A stretch of DNA of 64,000 nucleotides. Origin: Arthrobacter sp. efr-133-TYG-118 (GTDB taxonomy: Bacteria; Actinomycetota; Actinomycetes; Actinomycetales; Micrococcaceae). Below the pieces are notes generated by a model. It was not told where the DNA came from, did no database searches, and saw nothing but the letters and a program-made list of their open reading frames with translations. Made by a program: the position numbers and the translations under genes. Positions 18,247 through 25,789 of this stretch are shown here, in pieces. Each line of letters starts with the position of its first letter. Position 1 is the first letter of the stretch. The DNA lies in assembly GCF_030209755.1 (NCBI RefSeq), contig NZ_JARVRH010000020.1, positions 1 to 64,000 on the forward strand, written 5' to 3'.

Positions 18247-19469
18247 GCGGCAACCCTCGTCCAGGCCGACCCGGATTCTTGGCCTTGGAGCTCGACGGCG
18301 ACGGCGCCCACCCAGCTGCCTGGCGCAAAGCCCGGCATGCCCCGGATGAGTTGCTGAACGGTGCGCGGATCCGGAGCACAGTCTTGGCGGCGGAGTCGGC
18401 GGGGTTCCATGTGGCGACGTTCGCCGATGGGCGGGTGAGTTCTGGACGTGACATCGCCGGCCGTCTGAACGCCTTGCAGCGGGCCGCCTTCGCCGGGCCC
18501 GTGACAAGTTCGATTGTGCTGGTCCCCGAAGTCGACACGGTTTACACCGAGCCCTTCCACGTTTCGACGCAGCTCGCGAGCCTTGACTATGTCTCGGGCG
18601 GACGGGCCGGTTGGCTCGTCGCGGCGAGCGGCTCCGCGGAGGAGGCTGCCGCCGTCGGGCGCTCTTTTGCTGAAGGTGCCGCGTTGGCGCAGAAGGCCGC
18701 GGCGTCGGTGGAAGTGAGCCGGCGGCTCTGGGATTCCTGGGAGGACGGGGCCGTGATCCGCGACGTGGCCACCGGGCGGTACCTTGACGTCGACAAACTC
18801 CATTACGTTGACTTCGAGACGCCAGCGGATTTCCCAGGGCCCGGATATTCCGTGAAGGGACCCTCGATCATTCCGCGTCCGCTGCAGGGGCAGTTGCCCG
18901 TGGTTGCGCAGGCCGGCTTGCTTCCTTCGGACGTCGATGTGGTGCTGGTGTCCGCTCCGACGCCTTCACTGCTCGCCGCGGAAGTGGCGGAGGTACATCG
19001 GGCTATTGCTGGGGGCGGCGCCGTTGTTGGGGCCGGCCCGGCCCTTGCGGGCGGCGCCGCTGTAGTGGCGGAGCTCGACGTCGTCCTTGACGCGCGCGGG
19101 CAAAGCGCCTCCGGGCGGCTCGCCGAACTGGACGCGTTTACTCCGTGGCCCAGTTCCCGAGCGCGCTTCGTCGGCACGGCCGCGGAGCTCGTTGATTTCC
19201 TGGCGGAGCTGCTTGTGGTGGCCGACGGCATTCGGCTGCATCCAGCGGTGCTGGACGTAGAGCTCGAGGAGCTGGCGCAGTTGGTGCTGCCCGAGCTTCG
19301 GCGCCGCGGGGCGCTTAAGCCTGTTGCCCAGGGCGGCACGTTCCGGGAATTGCTGGGCTTGGATCGTCCAGTGAGCCGTTACGGGGATGCTGGCGCGCTG
19401 GCGGCCTTGGGCGCGGCGGCGGGCTTGGGCGCGGCGGCGGGCGCCGCCGTCGTTGGCTCGGAAAACTGA
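18243..19469 (+). CDS. Luciferase-like flavin monooxygenase
   Basis: A 408-residue protein of the NtaA/DszA-type luciferase-like branch: FLALELDGDGAHPAAWR at the start, LDYVSGGRAGWLVA (about 111-124), SRRLWDSWEDGAVIRDVATGRYLDVDKLHYVDFETPADFPGPGYSVKGPS (about 158-208). It is shorter and more Ala-rich at its C-terminus than its neighbour at 19479, ending in a low-complexity run of Ala/Gly. ATG 18243 overlaps the preceding stop by 4 nt. In this branch members oxidise chelators such as nitrilotriacetate or organosulfur compounds such as dibenzothiophene sulfone with FMNH2. The substrate here is unknown. Confidence 0.87.
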   Translation: MSGNPRPGRPGFLALELDGDGAHPAAWRKARHAPDELLNGARIRSTVLAAESAGFHVATFADGRVSSGRDIAGRLNALQRAAFAGPVTSSIVLVPEVDTVYTEPFHVSTQLASLDYVSGGRAGWLVAASGSAEEAAAVGRSFAEGAALAQKAAASVEVSRRLWDSWEDGAVIRDVATGRYLDVDKLHYVDFETPADFPGPGYSVKGPSIIPRPLQGQLPVVAQAGLLPSDVDVVLVSAPTPSLLAAEVAEVHRAIAGGGAVVGAGPALAGGAAVVAELDVVLDARGQSASGRLAELDAFTPWPSSRARFVGTAAELVDFLAELLVVADGIRLHPAVLDVELEELAQLVLPELRRRGALKPVAQGGTFRELLGLDRPVSRYGDAGALAALGAAAGLGAAAGAAVVGSEN

Positions 19470-19478
19470 GGAGAGAAC

Positions 19479-20876
19479 ATGACACAGCACAACCGTGCTA
19501 AATTCCAGCCGAGCGGGAAGATCCAGTTCGGGATCTTCTTCCAGGGCGTCAATTCCGGCACCGTCTGGAAGGCCTCCGAATCCGGTTCGCAGACCGATTT
19601 TGAGTCGTTCCGGAGGATCGCCCAGACAGCCGAGCGCGGGCTGTTCGCGGCCTTCTTCCTGGGCGAGGGCCTGCGCTTGCGTGAACACCTCGGCCGTCCC
19701 CACGCCTTGGATGTCGCGGGCAGGCCGGACGCGCAGACCACGCTGGCCGCGTTGGCGGCGGTGACGTCCAACATCGGGCTCGTGGCCACGCAGAACACCA
19801 CGTACAACGATCCAGCCGATCTCGCGCACAGGCTCGCCTCGCTCGACTTGCTCTCCGGCGGCCGCGCGGCGTGGAACGTCGTGACCACGGACAATGCCTG
19901 GACCGGGGCCAACTTCCGTCGGGGCGGCTATCTGGACCATGCCGATCGCTATGTCCATGCTGAAGCCTTCGTGGAGACGGCCAAGAGGATCTGGGATTCG
20001 TGGGAGGACGGGGCGGTTTCCTCGTCCGTTTCCGCGGATTCCTGGGCGGTTCCATCGCATGTCCGGAGCGTGCACCACTCGGGGCAGCACTATTCCGTGG
20101 ACGTCACGCCCCGGTTGCCGCGCAGCGCCCAGTACAGGCCAGTGTTGTTCCAAGCCGGCGACTCTCCCGAGGGCCGTGACTTCGCCGCCCGCCAAGCGGA
20201 TGTCATCTTCTCGGCGCACCCGAAGTTCGACGACGCCGTGGAGTTCCGCGCCGATATCGTCTCGCGCTCCCTGGCAGCTGGACGGGGCGCCAACGACGTC
20301 CAGATCATGCCTGCCAGCGAGTTCATCCTCGCGGCGACCGACGAGGAAGCGCGCGAATTGAAGGAATGGGTCCGAAGCCTGCAGATCGGGCCGCAGCAGG
20401 CAGTTGCGTATCTCGAACAGTTCTGGGGCCGGGAGCTGTCTGCCTACGATCCCGATGGTCCACTTCCGGAGATCGATCCGGTGGTGGAGGAGACATCCGA
20501 GACCCGTGGCAGTGGTTTCCACGGTGCCAAGGCCCGGCAACTCGCCGAGCAGTGGCGCTCCGAGGCCAAGGAGAAGGGACTGTCCATCCGGCAGTTCGTG
20601 AGCTCCAGGACTTCCAGGGTGGACGCGACGTTCACGGGATCCTACACAGCCGTGGCCGACACCCTGGCCGAATACGCCCGGGTGGGTGCCGTGGACGGCT
20701 TCAACATTTCGCCCTGGCTCGTTCCCACGGGCCTGGATGACATCGTGAACCACCTGGTGCCCGAGCTTCAGGAACGCGGCGTGTACCCCACGGAGTACGC
20801 CGGCTCGACCCTCCGCGAAAACCTGGGACTCGCGACGCCGGTGCGTTCAGAGTCGCTGGTTCCGGTGCAGCTTTGA
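19479..20876 (+). CDS. NtaA/SnaA/DszA-family FMN-dependent monooxygenase
   Basis: A 465-residue flavin monooxygenase. IQFGIFFQGVNSGTVWK begins the barrel, ALAAVTSNIGLVATQNTTYNDPADLAHRLASLDLLSGGRAAWNVVTTDN (about 90-140) and SWEDGAV, YSVDVTPRLPRSAQYRPVLFQAGDSPEGRDFAARQADVIF (about 205-245) are strongly diagnostic of the NtaA/SnaA/DszA group. AGGAGAGAAC precedes ATG 19479. It is the last gene of the operon begun at 13314; a long palindrome follows 13 nt after its stop and probably ends the transcript. Confidence 0.92.
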   Translation: MTQHNRAKFQPSGKIQFGIFFQGVNSGTVWKASESGSQTDFESFRRIAQTAERGLFAAFFLGEGLRLREHLGRPHALDVAGRPDAQTTLAALAAVTSNIGLVATQNTTYNDPADLAHRLASLDLLSGGRAAWNVVTTDNAWTGANFRRGGYLDHADRYVHAEAFVETAKRIWDSWEDGAVSSSVSADSWAVPSHVRSVHHSGQHYSVDVTPRLPRSAQYRPVLFQAGDSPEGRDFAARQADVIFSAHPKFDDAVEFRADIVSRSLAAGRGANDVQIMPASEFILAATDEEARELKEWVRSLQIGPQQAVAYLEQFWGRELSAYDPDGPLPEIDPVVEETSETRGSGFHGAKARQLAEQWRSEAKEKGLSIRQFVSSRTSRVDATFTGSYTAVADTLAEYARVGAVDGFNISPWLVPTGLDDIVNHLVPELQERGVYPTEYAGSTLRENLGLATPVRSESLVPVQL

Positions 20877-20889
20877 ACCTCCATCGATT

Positions 20890-21046
20890 GCTCCCCACCG
20901 GCTCCCAGCCTTCGCAAGCTCAGGCCGGGGCCCTCGCCGGCGTGGGCCCCCGTAAGTGCCGTTTTGCGGGTCCAAAACGGCGTTCCGGGCCCACGCCGGC
21001 AGGGTTCCCTGGCCGAACTTGTGAGGCGAGGGGGCCGGTGGGGAGC
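20890..21046. repeat. Palindromic repeat family C, full copy (about 157 bp)
   Basis: Outer arms GCTCCCCACCGGC / GCCGGTGGGGAGC, inner arms GCCGGCGTGGGCCC / GGGCCCACGCCGGC and GCCGTTTT / AAAACGGC form one long imperfect inverted repeat. It lies between the convergent luciferase-like and MarR genes. The rest of the gap 21047-21219 holds no gene I can support. Confidence 0.88.
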
Positions 21047-21219
21047 AACGGACACAGCAATGACGGACTGGTCCGGCTCAAATTAACGGTATGGGAACAG
21101 TGGCTCTAGAACGGATTCATCAAGAACCGGAAGACCTGATCCGGGGTTCCAAGACAAAAGCCGTGGCCCTGGTGGAAGTGGCGGGCGGAGGACCGGCTTA
21201 CGGGCGGCTGGGCCGCCGC

Positions 21220-21684
21220 TTATCGCTGCTCTGATCCACCCTCGTCGTCGTTGCGCAGGCAGTGAATCATGCTCCGTAGGATTTTGTACGCGCCGGACCG
21301 CTCCTCCTGCGACATGCCGCCCAGCATCCTAACCTCGACGGATCGGACCGCAACTGTCGCCTTCTCGAGGCTCCGTCGACCGCGTTGGGTGAGCTGCGTG
21401 GGAAGGACTTTCCCAACGCGAGCCTCCGTCGGCCTGGTCACGTATCCGTCCCGTTCCAGGCCTCGCAGCAGCACGTTCATCGATTGCCGTGTCACGAACG
21501 CTCCTCGCGCCAGCTCAGAATTGGACAGGCCCGGGCGCTGTGCGAGCAATTCGAGGCAGGAGTATTGCGTCACGGTCATGCCGAGTGGGCGCAGTACTGC
21601 CTCCATGGCAGCGCGGAGGGTGCTTGACGCTTCCTTCAGCAAGTAGCCCACTGAGGTTTCGAGGTTGACTCCGTCTTGACTCAT
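21220..21684 (-). CDS. MarR family transcriptional regulator
   Basis: A 154-residue winged-helix regulator of the MarR family: LRPLGMTVTQYSCLELLAQRPGLSNSELARGAFVTRQSMNVLLRGLERDGYVTRP (about 46-100) covers the helix-turn-helix and the wing. The start ATG 21684 touches an inverted repeat (21684-21699), and a second copy lies at 21711-21726, so it very probably represses both itself and the divergent VOC gene. The inducing ligand is unknown. The C-terminal EGGSEQR is short. Gap of 56 nt to the divergent gene. Confidence 0.92.
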   Translation of the reverse strand: MSQDGVNLETSVGYLLKEASSTLRAAMEAVLRPLGMTVTQYSCLELLAQRPGLSNSELARGAFVTRQSMNVLLRGLERDGYVTRPTEARVGKVLPTQLTQRGRRSLEKATVAVRSVEVRMLGGMSQEERSGAYKILRSMIHCLRNDDEGGSEQR

Positions 21685-21727
21685 GTCAGTATTCTGACAT
21701 ATGTTGACTGTGTCAGAAAACTGACAC
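21684..21727. promoter_or_regulatory. Paired MarR operators in the divergent promoter
   Basis: Two palindromes, TGTCAGTATTCTGACA (21684-21699) and GTGTCAGAAAACTGACAC (21710-21727), share the arms TGTCAG/CTGACA. Their centres are 27 bp apart. They fill the gap between the MarR and VOC genes; the first overlaps the MarR start codon. Confidence 0.85.
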
Positions 21728-21740
21728 GACAGAAAGAAGA

Positions 21741-22109
21741 ATGCCCATGCCCGTCACCGGCCCTGATTTCATCTCACTCCAAGCTCGCGATCTCGACGCG
21801 TCGCAGGCGTTCTATGAGCAGTACCTCGGCCTCGTCCGCTCGGAGGCGGGCCCGCCTCACGCCGTCGTCTTCGAGACGACCCCGATCGCGTTCGCACTTC
21901 GAGACATCGTTCCAGGCACCGATCTCGCGTCCGTTGCTCAGCCCGGCATCGGAGCCGCGATCTGGCTCCACGCCACCGACGTGCAAGCCATCCACGACGC
22001 TCTCGTCGCCGGTGGCCACGCGATCGTCTCGTCCCCGATCGATGGCCCATTCGGTCGCACCTTCACCTTCGCCGACCCCGACGGCTATCAGGTCACCCTC
22101 CATGACTGA
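21741..22109 (+). CDS. VOC (glyoxalase/bleomycin-resistance) family protein
   Basis: A 122-residue single-domain VOC protein: DFISLQARDLDASQAFYEQYLGL at the start and FGRTFTFADPDGYQVTLHD at the end, the classic beta-alpha-beta-beta-beta ends with metal ligands expected in these segments. The start is ATG 21741 (AGAAAGAAG upstream) or ATG 21747. It is divergent from a MarR gene with shared operators, a common arrangement for inducible resistance or detoxification of small electrophiles or drugs. The substrate is not predictable. Confidence 0.9.
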   Translation: MPMPVTGPDFISLQARDLDASQAFYEQYLGLVRSEAGPPHAVVFETTPIAFALRDIVPGTDLASVAQPGIGAAIWLHATDVQAIHDALVAGGHAIVSSPIDGPFGRTFTFADPDGYQVTLHD

Positions 22110-22212
22110 ACCTAAGGCGACGAACGCCACCGCACGGCTGGGGTCCGCAAACGGGCGGTGACCGCGCCTTGGTACTCGAAGCGCCCGATGAGGGACCTGC
22201 GGATTCGGGCGG

Positions 22213-22365
22213 TTATTGCAACAGGAGTCCTTCGATCAATTTGATCGGTTTTCTGAACTCTAGTCTTTTGCGTGGCCGGTCGTTGAGTTCCTGTGCGACC
22301 TAGTCGAGGTCTTCGGCGCTGTGGACCCTCAGGTCGGTCCCTTTCGGGAAGTACTGGCGTAGCAG
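22213..22365 (-). pseudogene. Remnant of an IS30-family transposase (C-terminal end)
   Basis: Read on the minus strand this gives LLRQYFPKGTDLRVHSAEDLD, a TAG stop at 22300-22302, then VAQELNDRPRKRLEF and a terminal TAA. This is the conserved C-terminal end of IS30-type DDE transposases (LRQYFPKGTDL, ELNxRPRK). Everything upstream is missing, and the internal stop makes it non-functional. Homology stops at about 22366, right where the IS3-like end begins. The rest of the gap 22110-22212 shows nothing I can assign. Confidence 0.8.
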
Positions 22366-22370
22366 TGGAA

Positions 22371-23146
22371 TGGTCCCCGAAAGCTGGACACGGTAATTAT
22401 GTGTCCGGCATCGAACGGGGTCGCAGCAATGTATTCAGGGAGCACTCTCTTAGCCGGTCGGACGCCGTGTCGGCGGTCGAGTTGTTCGAGCAGGGGCTGA
22501 CTGCGAAGTCCGTCGCGCTTGCTCTTGATCTAGCACTGAATCCTGTCCAAATGTTGTATGAACGATGGCAGGTACGAGGATCGGGGGCGCAGATGACAAG
22601 ACACCGTAGGCAGTACGACGTCGAAACCAAGCTCGAGATCGTGCGGCGTCATCTTCAGGGCGTGTCTGGGCGGGTCTTGGCAGAGGAGTATGACCTTCCC
22701 TCGCCCGGCACCGTCGCTAACTGGACGAGCATTTACCGGCGCGAGGGTGAAGACGGGTTACCCCCGAAGAAACGGGGCCGGCCACAGGCCGATTGCGGGA
22801 ACCCGCCTGCCGAGAGTGAGGTCGAGCAGCTCCGGAGGGAGAACGAGCGGTTGCGTGCGGAGGTGGCATATCTGTGAAAATTGCGGGCGTTGGGGTCACA
22901 GGAACAACGCTGAAAGTTCAAGCGGTCGATGATCTCAAGGCCCAACACCGGTTACCGCTGTTGCTGCACCTGGCAAAGCTTCCCCGCTCCACGTTCTACG
23001 ACCACCGCAACCGGCTCACCCAGCCGGACCGGCACGCGCAGATCAAAGAGGCCATCCGTCTGGTCTTCGCGCAGGCGCGTGGTGCTTACGGGCATCGACG
23101 TGTTCTGGCCGAGGATCCGGAGAACCCTAGTGTGGGGCGGGTCTAG
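22371..23146 (+). mobile_element. Degenerate IS3-family element (orfA plus truncated orfB)
   Basis: The left end resembles an IS3 terminal repeat (TGGTCCCCGAAAGCTGGACA at 22371). From about 22431 a frame to 22877 encodes an OrfA-like double helix-turn-helix protein (SDAVSAVELFEQGLTAKSV, YDVETKLEIVRRHLQGVSG, then a leucine-zipper-like VEQLRRENERLRAEVAYL). OrfB remnant 22874-23146 has KVQAVDDLKAQHRLPLLLHLAKLPRSTFYDH and ends at GAYGHRRVLAE, so the DDE catalytic domain is absent. The stretch between the two frames also carries stops in the frame expected for OrfB. No right terminal repeat is seen. It cannot transpose by itself and marks the edge of the accessory island that follows. Confidence 0.82.
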
Positions 23147-23177
23147 CGGGCCAGATGGTCAGGGCGCGTCCCGCGTC

Positions 23178-24116
23178 CTATTCGTACACGATGCTGTCTT
23201 CACCCGAGCGTTCAGCGCCTTGGTTCCCGCCGGTTCCTGGTTGGGCTATGTTGCGGGTTGCGGCCATTGCATGCAGGCTGAGATGTGGTGCCGGGCGGGC
23301 TCCCAACGTGCTTCCCCCGCTGACGTCGAGGGTGGCGCCCGTGGTCCGGGAGGCGTGAGCGGAGAGTAGGAACGCGACGGCCTCGGCAACGGTCTCGGGG
23401 TCACTGATCCCGCCGAGCACGGCGAAGGTGGAAAGGTACTCGCGGACCTCGTCGATACGGAACGCGTTATGCCCGTTGTCGGTGAACCCTGGGATCACGG
23501 TGTTTATCCGGATCGCGCGTGTTGCGAGCCATTCTGCCGCGTTCATTGTGAGGGACTCGATCGCGGCCTTGCTCATGGCATAGACGATGTCGCCAGGACT
23601 TGAGAAGTGTGCGCCGGCAGAGGATACGTTCACGATGCTGCCACCTGGGTGCATCCGGGTGACGAGCCGCTGTGTTAGGAAGAACGGGGCCTTCACGTTA
23701 AGTGCAAAGTACTCGTCGAACTGAGCCGGCGTCGCGTCGGAGAACGACGGACCGAGGAGTTTCGCGGCGTTGTTGACGAGGGCATGTAGAGCATGTGTCG
23801 GTTGCGAACGGAGGAGATCGTCGACTGAATCCACAAGTTGACCCACTCCTTCCTCGGTTCGTAAGTCAGCTTGCACCATCGAGCATGTGCCGCCGAGTTC
23901 CTCGACTTCGCGTTGGAGTTTCGATGCCCGGTCGGAGTTGCTCGCGTAGTGAGCGATGACTACTGAGCCGCCGGCGACGAGCCGATTGACGATTGCAGTG
24001 CCGATGCCTCCGGTGGCGCCGGTGACCACGGCGACATGCTGCGGATGCTCAGCCATGTTGCGCCCAAATGGGGTGGATGCTGCATTTCGGACTGCGTTCG
24101 GCGCGGATCGGATCAC
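23178..24116 (-). CDS. Short-chain dehydrogenase/reductase in a butyrolactone-like module
   Basis: A 312-residue classical SDR. The NAD(P) loop TGATGGIGTA, the NNAA motif (LVNNAAKLLG), the catalytic Ser region IVNVSSAGA and YAMSKAAIESL (Tyr-x-x-x-Lys) are all intact. Normal SDRs end near GATLDVSGGSTLG; here about 38 further residues follow, ending 31 bp from the IS3 remnant, so the tail may come from sequence captured there. GTG 24116 overlaps the stop of the regulator gene upstream (GTGA); ATG 24056, just before the Rossmann fold, is the alternative. In Streptomyces, SDRs such as BarS1 and ScbB reduce butyrolactone signal precursors, and an analogous role is inferred from the neighbours. Confidence 0.88.
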   Translation of the reverse strand: MIRSAPNAVRNAASTPFGRNMAEHPQHVAVVTGATGGIGTAIVNRLVAGGSVVIAHYASNSDRASKLQREVEELGGTCSMVQADLRTEEGVGQLVDSVDDLLRSQPTHALHALVNNAAKLLGPSFSDATPAQFDEYFALNVKAPFFLTQRLVTRMHPGGSIVNVSSAGAHFSSPGDIVYAMSKAAIESLTMNAAEWLATRAIRINTVIPGFTDNGHNAFRIDEVREYLSTFAVLGGISDPETVAEAVAFLLSAHASRTTGATLDVSGGSTLGARPAPHLSLHAMAATRNIAQPGTGGNQGAERSGEDSIVYE

Positions 24117-24769
24117 GCATCACGGAGTTCCACTGAGGTTTCGCGTCGGACGAGCCTAAGGATCGTGTTGAGCATAGCCTCAAGCCTCGCGGGTGCCTCG
24201 GTCCAGGCGTTGCGGGACGCCAAGAGGTCCTTCGTTCCCATGCCCGCAGCGACGATGAGCCAGACGGTCTCGTCGAGATTGACCCTGTCATGAAGCAGCC
24301 CCTTGTTCTTGGCTTCATCGAGTTGTCTGAACACGAAGTCACGCCAGACGGCGAACGGATCGAGTCGTCGTTCGGGAAAGTGTTGCCGGGACTCATCCGC
24401 CAGGCGGACTCCAGCCCTGACGACAACATCGTTGGCCAGGTCGTCGCCGATGGAACGAAAGACGTAAAGCAGGCGTTCGATAGGATCGCCGGTTCGTCGG
24501 GCTGCTTCCCGTTGAGTTCGTCGCATGCATTCGCGTTCGTAATCCAGGACAGCCGCTCCCAGCTCGTGCATTGTGGGAAACCACTTTTCGAGGTTCTCGA
24601 TGGGCACGTGAACGATCGCTGCGATCCGCTCAAGAGTGACGGTGATGTAGGGTTCAGCGGCGAGCATCTCGGCGGCGGCCTGGAGCGTGGCTCCGCTCGA
24701 TGATGCGTCGTGCCCGAAGGAGCCGGCGCTTCCGGGCGCGCCCGGATAACCATCAGAGTGATTGCTCAC
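24113..24769 (-). CDS. TetR-family regulator resembling gamma-butyrolactone receptors (ScbR/ArpA type)
   Basis: A 218-residue TetR-family protein. The N-terminal DNA-binding domain (ATLQAAAEMLAAEPYITVTLERIAAIVHVPIENLEKWFPTMHELGAAVLDYE) is recognisable but divergent in the recognition helix. The ligand domain has LANDVVVRAGVRLADE followed by RLDPFAVWRDFVFRQLDEAKNKGLL, which closely follows the order and wording of butyrolactone receptors (RTNVVARAGVRLS, then F..W...L..LLNQAKENGELL in ScbR, quoted from memory). GTG 24769 overlaps the AvrD-like gene stop (GTGA), and its own stop overlaps the SDR start, so the three genes are translationally coupled. It is the expected receptor of whatever small molecule the neighbours make. 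Confidence 0.82.
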   Translation of the reverse strand: MSNHSDGYPGAPGSAGSFGHDASSSGATLQAAAEMLAAEPYITVTLERIAAIVHVPIENLEKWFPTMHELGAAVLDYERECMRRTQREAARRTGDPIERLLYVFRSIGDDLANDVVVRAGVRLADESRQHFPERRLDPFAVWRDFVFRQLDEAKNKGLLHDRVNLDETVWLIVAAGMGTKDLLASRNAWTEAPARLEAMLNTILRLVRRETSVELRDA

Positions 24770-25707
24770 AGTTGCCGGGCTTCTTCGTAGGCCAACGCTG
24801 CCCGTGCCGTTACACCGGATGACGCCATTGAGTCGACTAGAACATCGTGGAGCTGCCGGCCGGTTCGGGCGAGGGTGCGGTCGCGAACGAGACGCGTGGA
24901 TGTGTGAAGAGATGCGGGCACCCGTGTCGGGGGAGAAGGGAGTCTGAGCTGCATGGTGCGCATCCACAGATTGCCCGCGGCTGATCTGCTCGTCTGCGCT
25001 GACTCGTAGATTGCAACCTGAGTGAGCTGTCCCATGGTGACCAAGTAATCGACGGCCGTCAGTGCGGGCCAGAAGACGGACTCCAGCCCTCCCGGTGTCC
25101 GCGCGTCTGAGGCCGGGCTGGAAAACTCGTGTTCTGCGCTAAGAGTTTGGTGGGTTGCTTTGTAGGCGGTGAGCAGTGTTCGCGAAACTGTGTTCCTATA
25201 GAGCCCGCCATATACCGTGCTGCCAGCGGGCGGCGACCACTCTGTTTCTCTTCGCGCGTCGCCGGTTGCATTTTGCGTGGACAGGGTCAGTCGGGCGCGG
25301 ATGTTTCCGACCACCGCAGCGACCACAAGTGTATGCCCGTAAACGTCGATTTCGACTGCAAGCGGCACCCGGTCCAGTTCAAGCCAGGGCACGCTGCCGG
25401 ATCTCAAGTCAACACACTGAACCCAGCAGTTTCCCAGCACCCCTGGGAAGTCGACCGGGTCCGATTGTTCAAGGAGCACCAAGGGAAGAACGATTGCGTC
25501 GACGGAACTCAGGTGTGCCACGCGGGCACCACCGTCGGGGTTCGTCGACCAGTCCTGCGGATACACAACCGAACCTACGGCTTCGAGTGGGTGCCCTGGT
25601 CTCCTGCGGCCGGAGGCTCCCACCAGGTGTGACACCCGGCGGTAACCCGCAGCGAAGTAGCGGCCGTTCGCCGGCCCAAGAGCCTCCTCGATGAAAACCC
25701 CAATCAT
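24766..25707 (-). CDS. AvrD-family protein (putative signal-lipid synthase)
   Basis: A 313-residue protein that I assign to the AvrD family from LGPANGRYFAAGYRRVSHL (about 10-28), VVYPQDWSTNP with VAHLSSVDAIVLPLVLLE (about 47-80), and WVQCVDLRSGSVPWLELDRVPL (about 94-115). Pseudomonas AvrD directs synthesis of syringolides, acyl glycosides built from a beta-ketoacyl chain and xylulose, chemically reminiscent of gamma-butyrolactone signals. In this operon it occupies the place AfsA/BarX/ScbA has in Streptomyces, next to an ScbR-like receptor and an SDR. ATG 25707 starts just 10 bp from a 16-bp palindrome, compatible with leaderless transcription. Family assignment is from memory of motifs; the reaction is inference. 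Confidence 0.7.
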   Translation of the reverse strand: MIGVFIEEALGPANGRYFAAGYRRVSHLVGASGRRRPGHPLEAVGSVVYPQDWSTNPDGGARVAHLSSVDAIVLPLVLLEQSDPVDFPGVLGNCWVQCVDLRSGSVPWLELDRVPLAVEIDVYGHTLVVAAVVGNIRARLTLSTQNATGDARRETEWSPPAGSTVYGGLYRNTVSRTLLTAYKATHQTLSAEHEFSSPASDARTPGGLESVFWPALTAVDYLVTMGQLTQVAIYESAQTSRSAAGNLWMRTMQLRLPSPPTRVPASLHTSTRLVRDRTLARTGRQLHDVLVDSMASSGVTARAALAYEEARQL

Positions 25708-25717
25708 GCTGCTACGT

Positions 25718-25733
25718 TACAGACCTATCTGTA
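25718..25733. promoter_or_regulatory. Putative operator, TACAGACCTATCTGTA
   Basis: A 16-bp palindrome (TACAGA-CCTA-TCTGTA) lies in the 82-bp gap between the divergent AvrD-like and TetR genes, 11 bp before the AvrD-like ATG. On the minus strand TTCTAA and TAACGT, 17 bp apart, could be -35/-10 boxes with the palindrome in the spacer. A 13/16-identical motif occurs upstream of the bacteriocin gene at 29858. Confidence 0.7.
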
Positions 25734-25789
25734 TTTTTAGAAGCATTTTCCCGGCTGTCTGCGCCGAGGGCGCTTGATAGGGTTACTTA

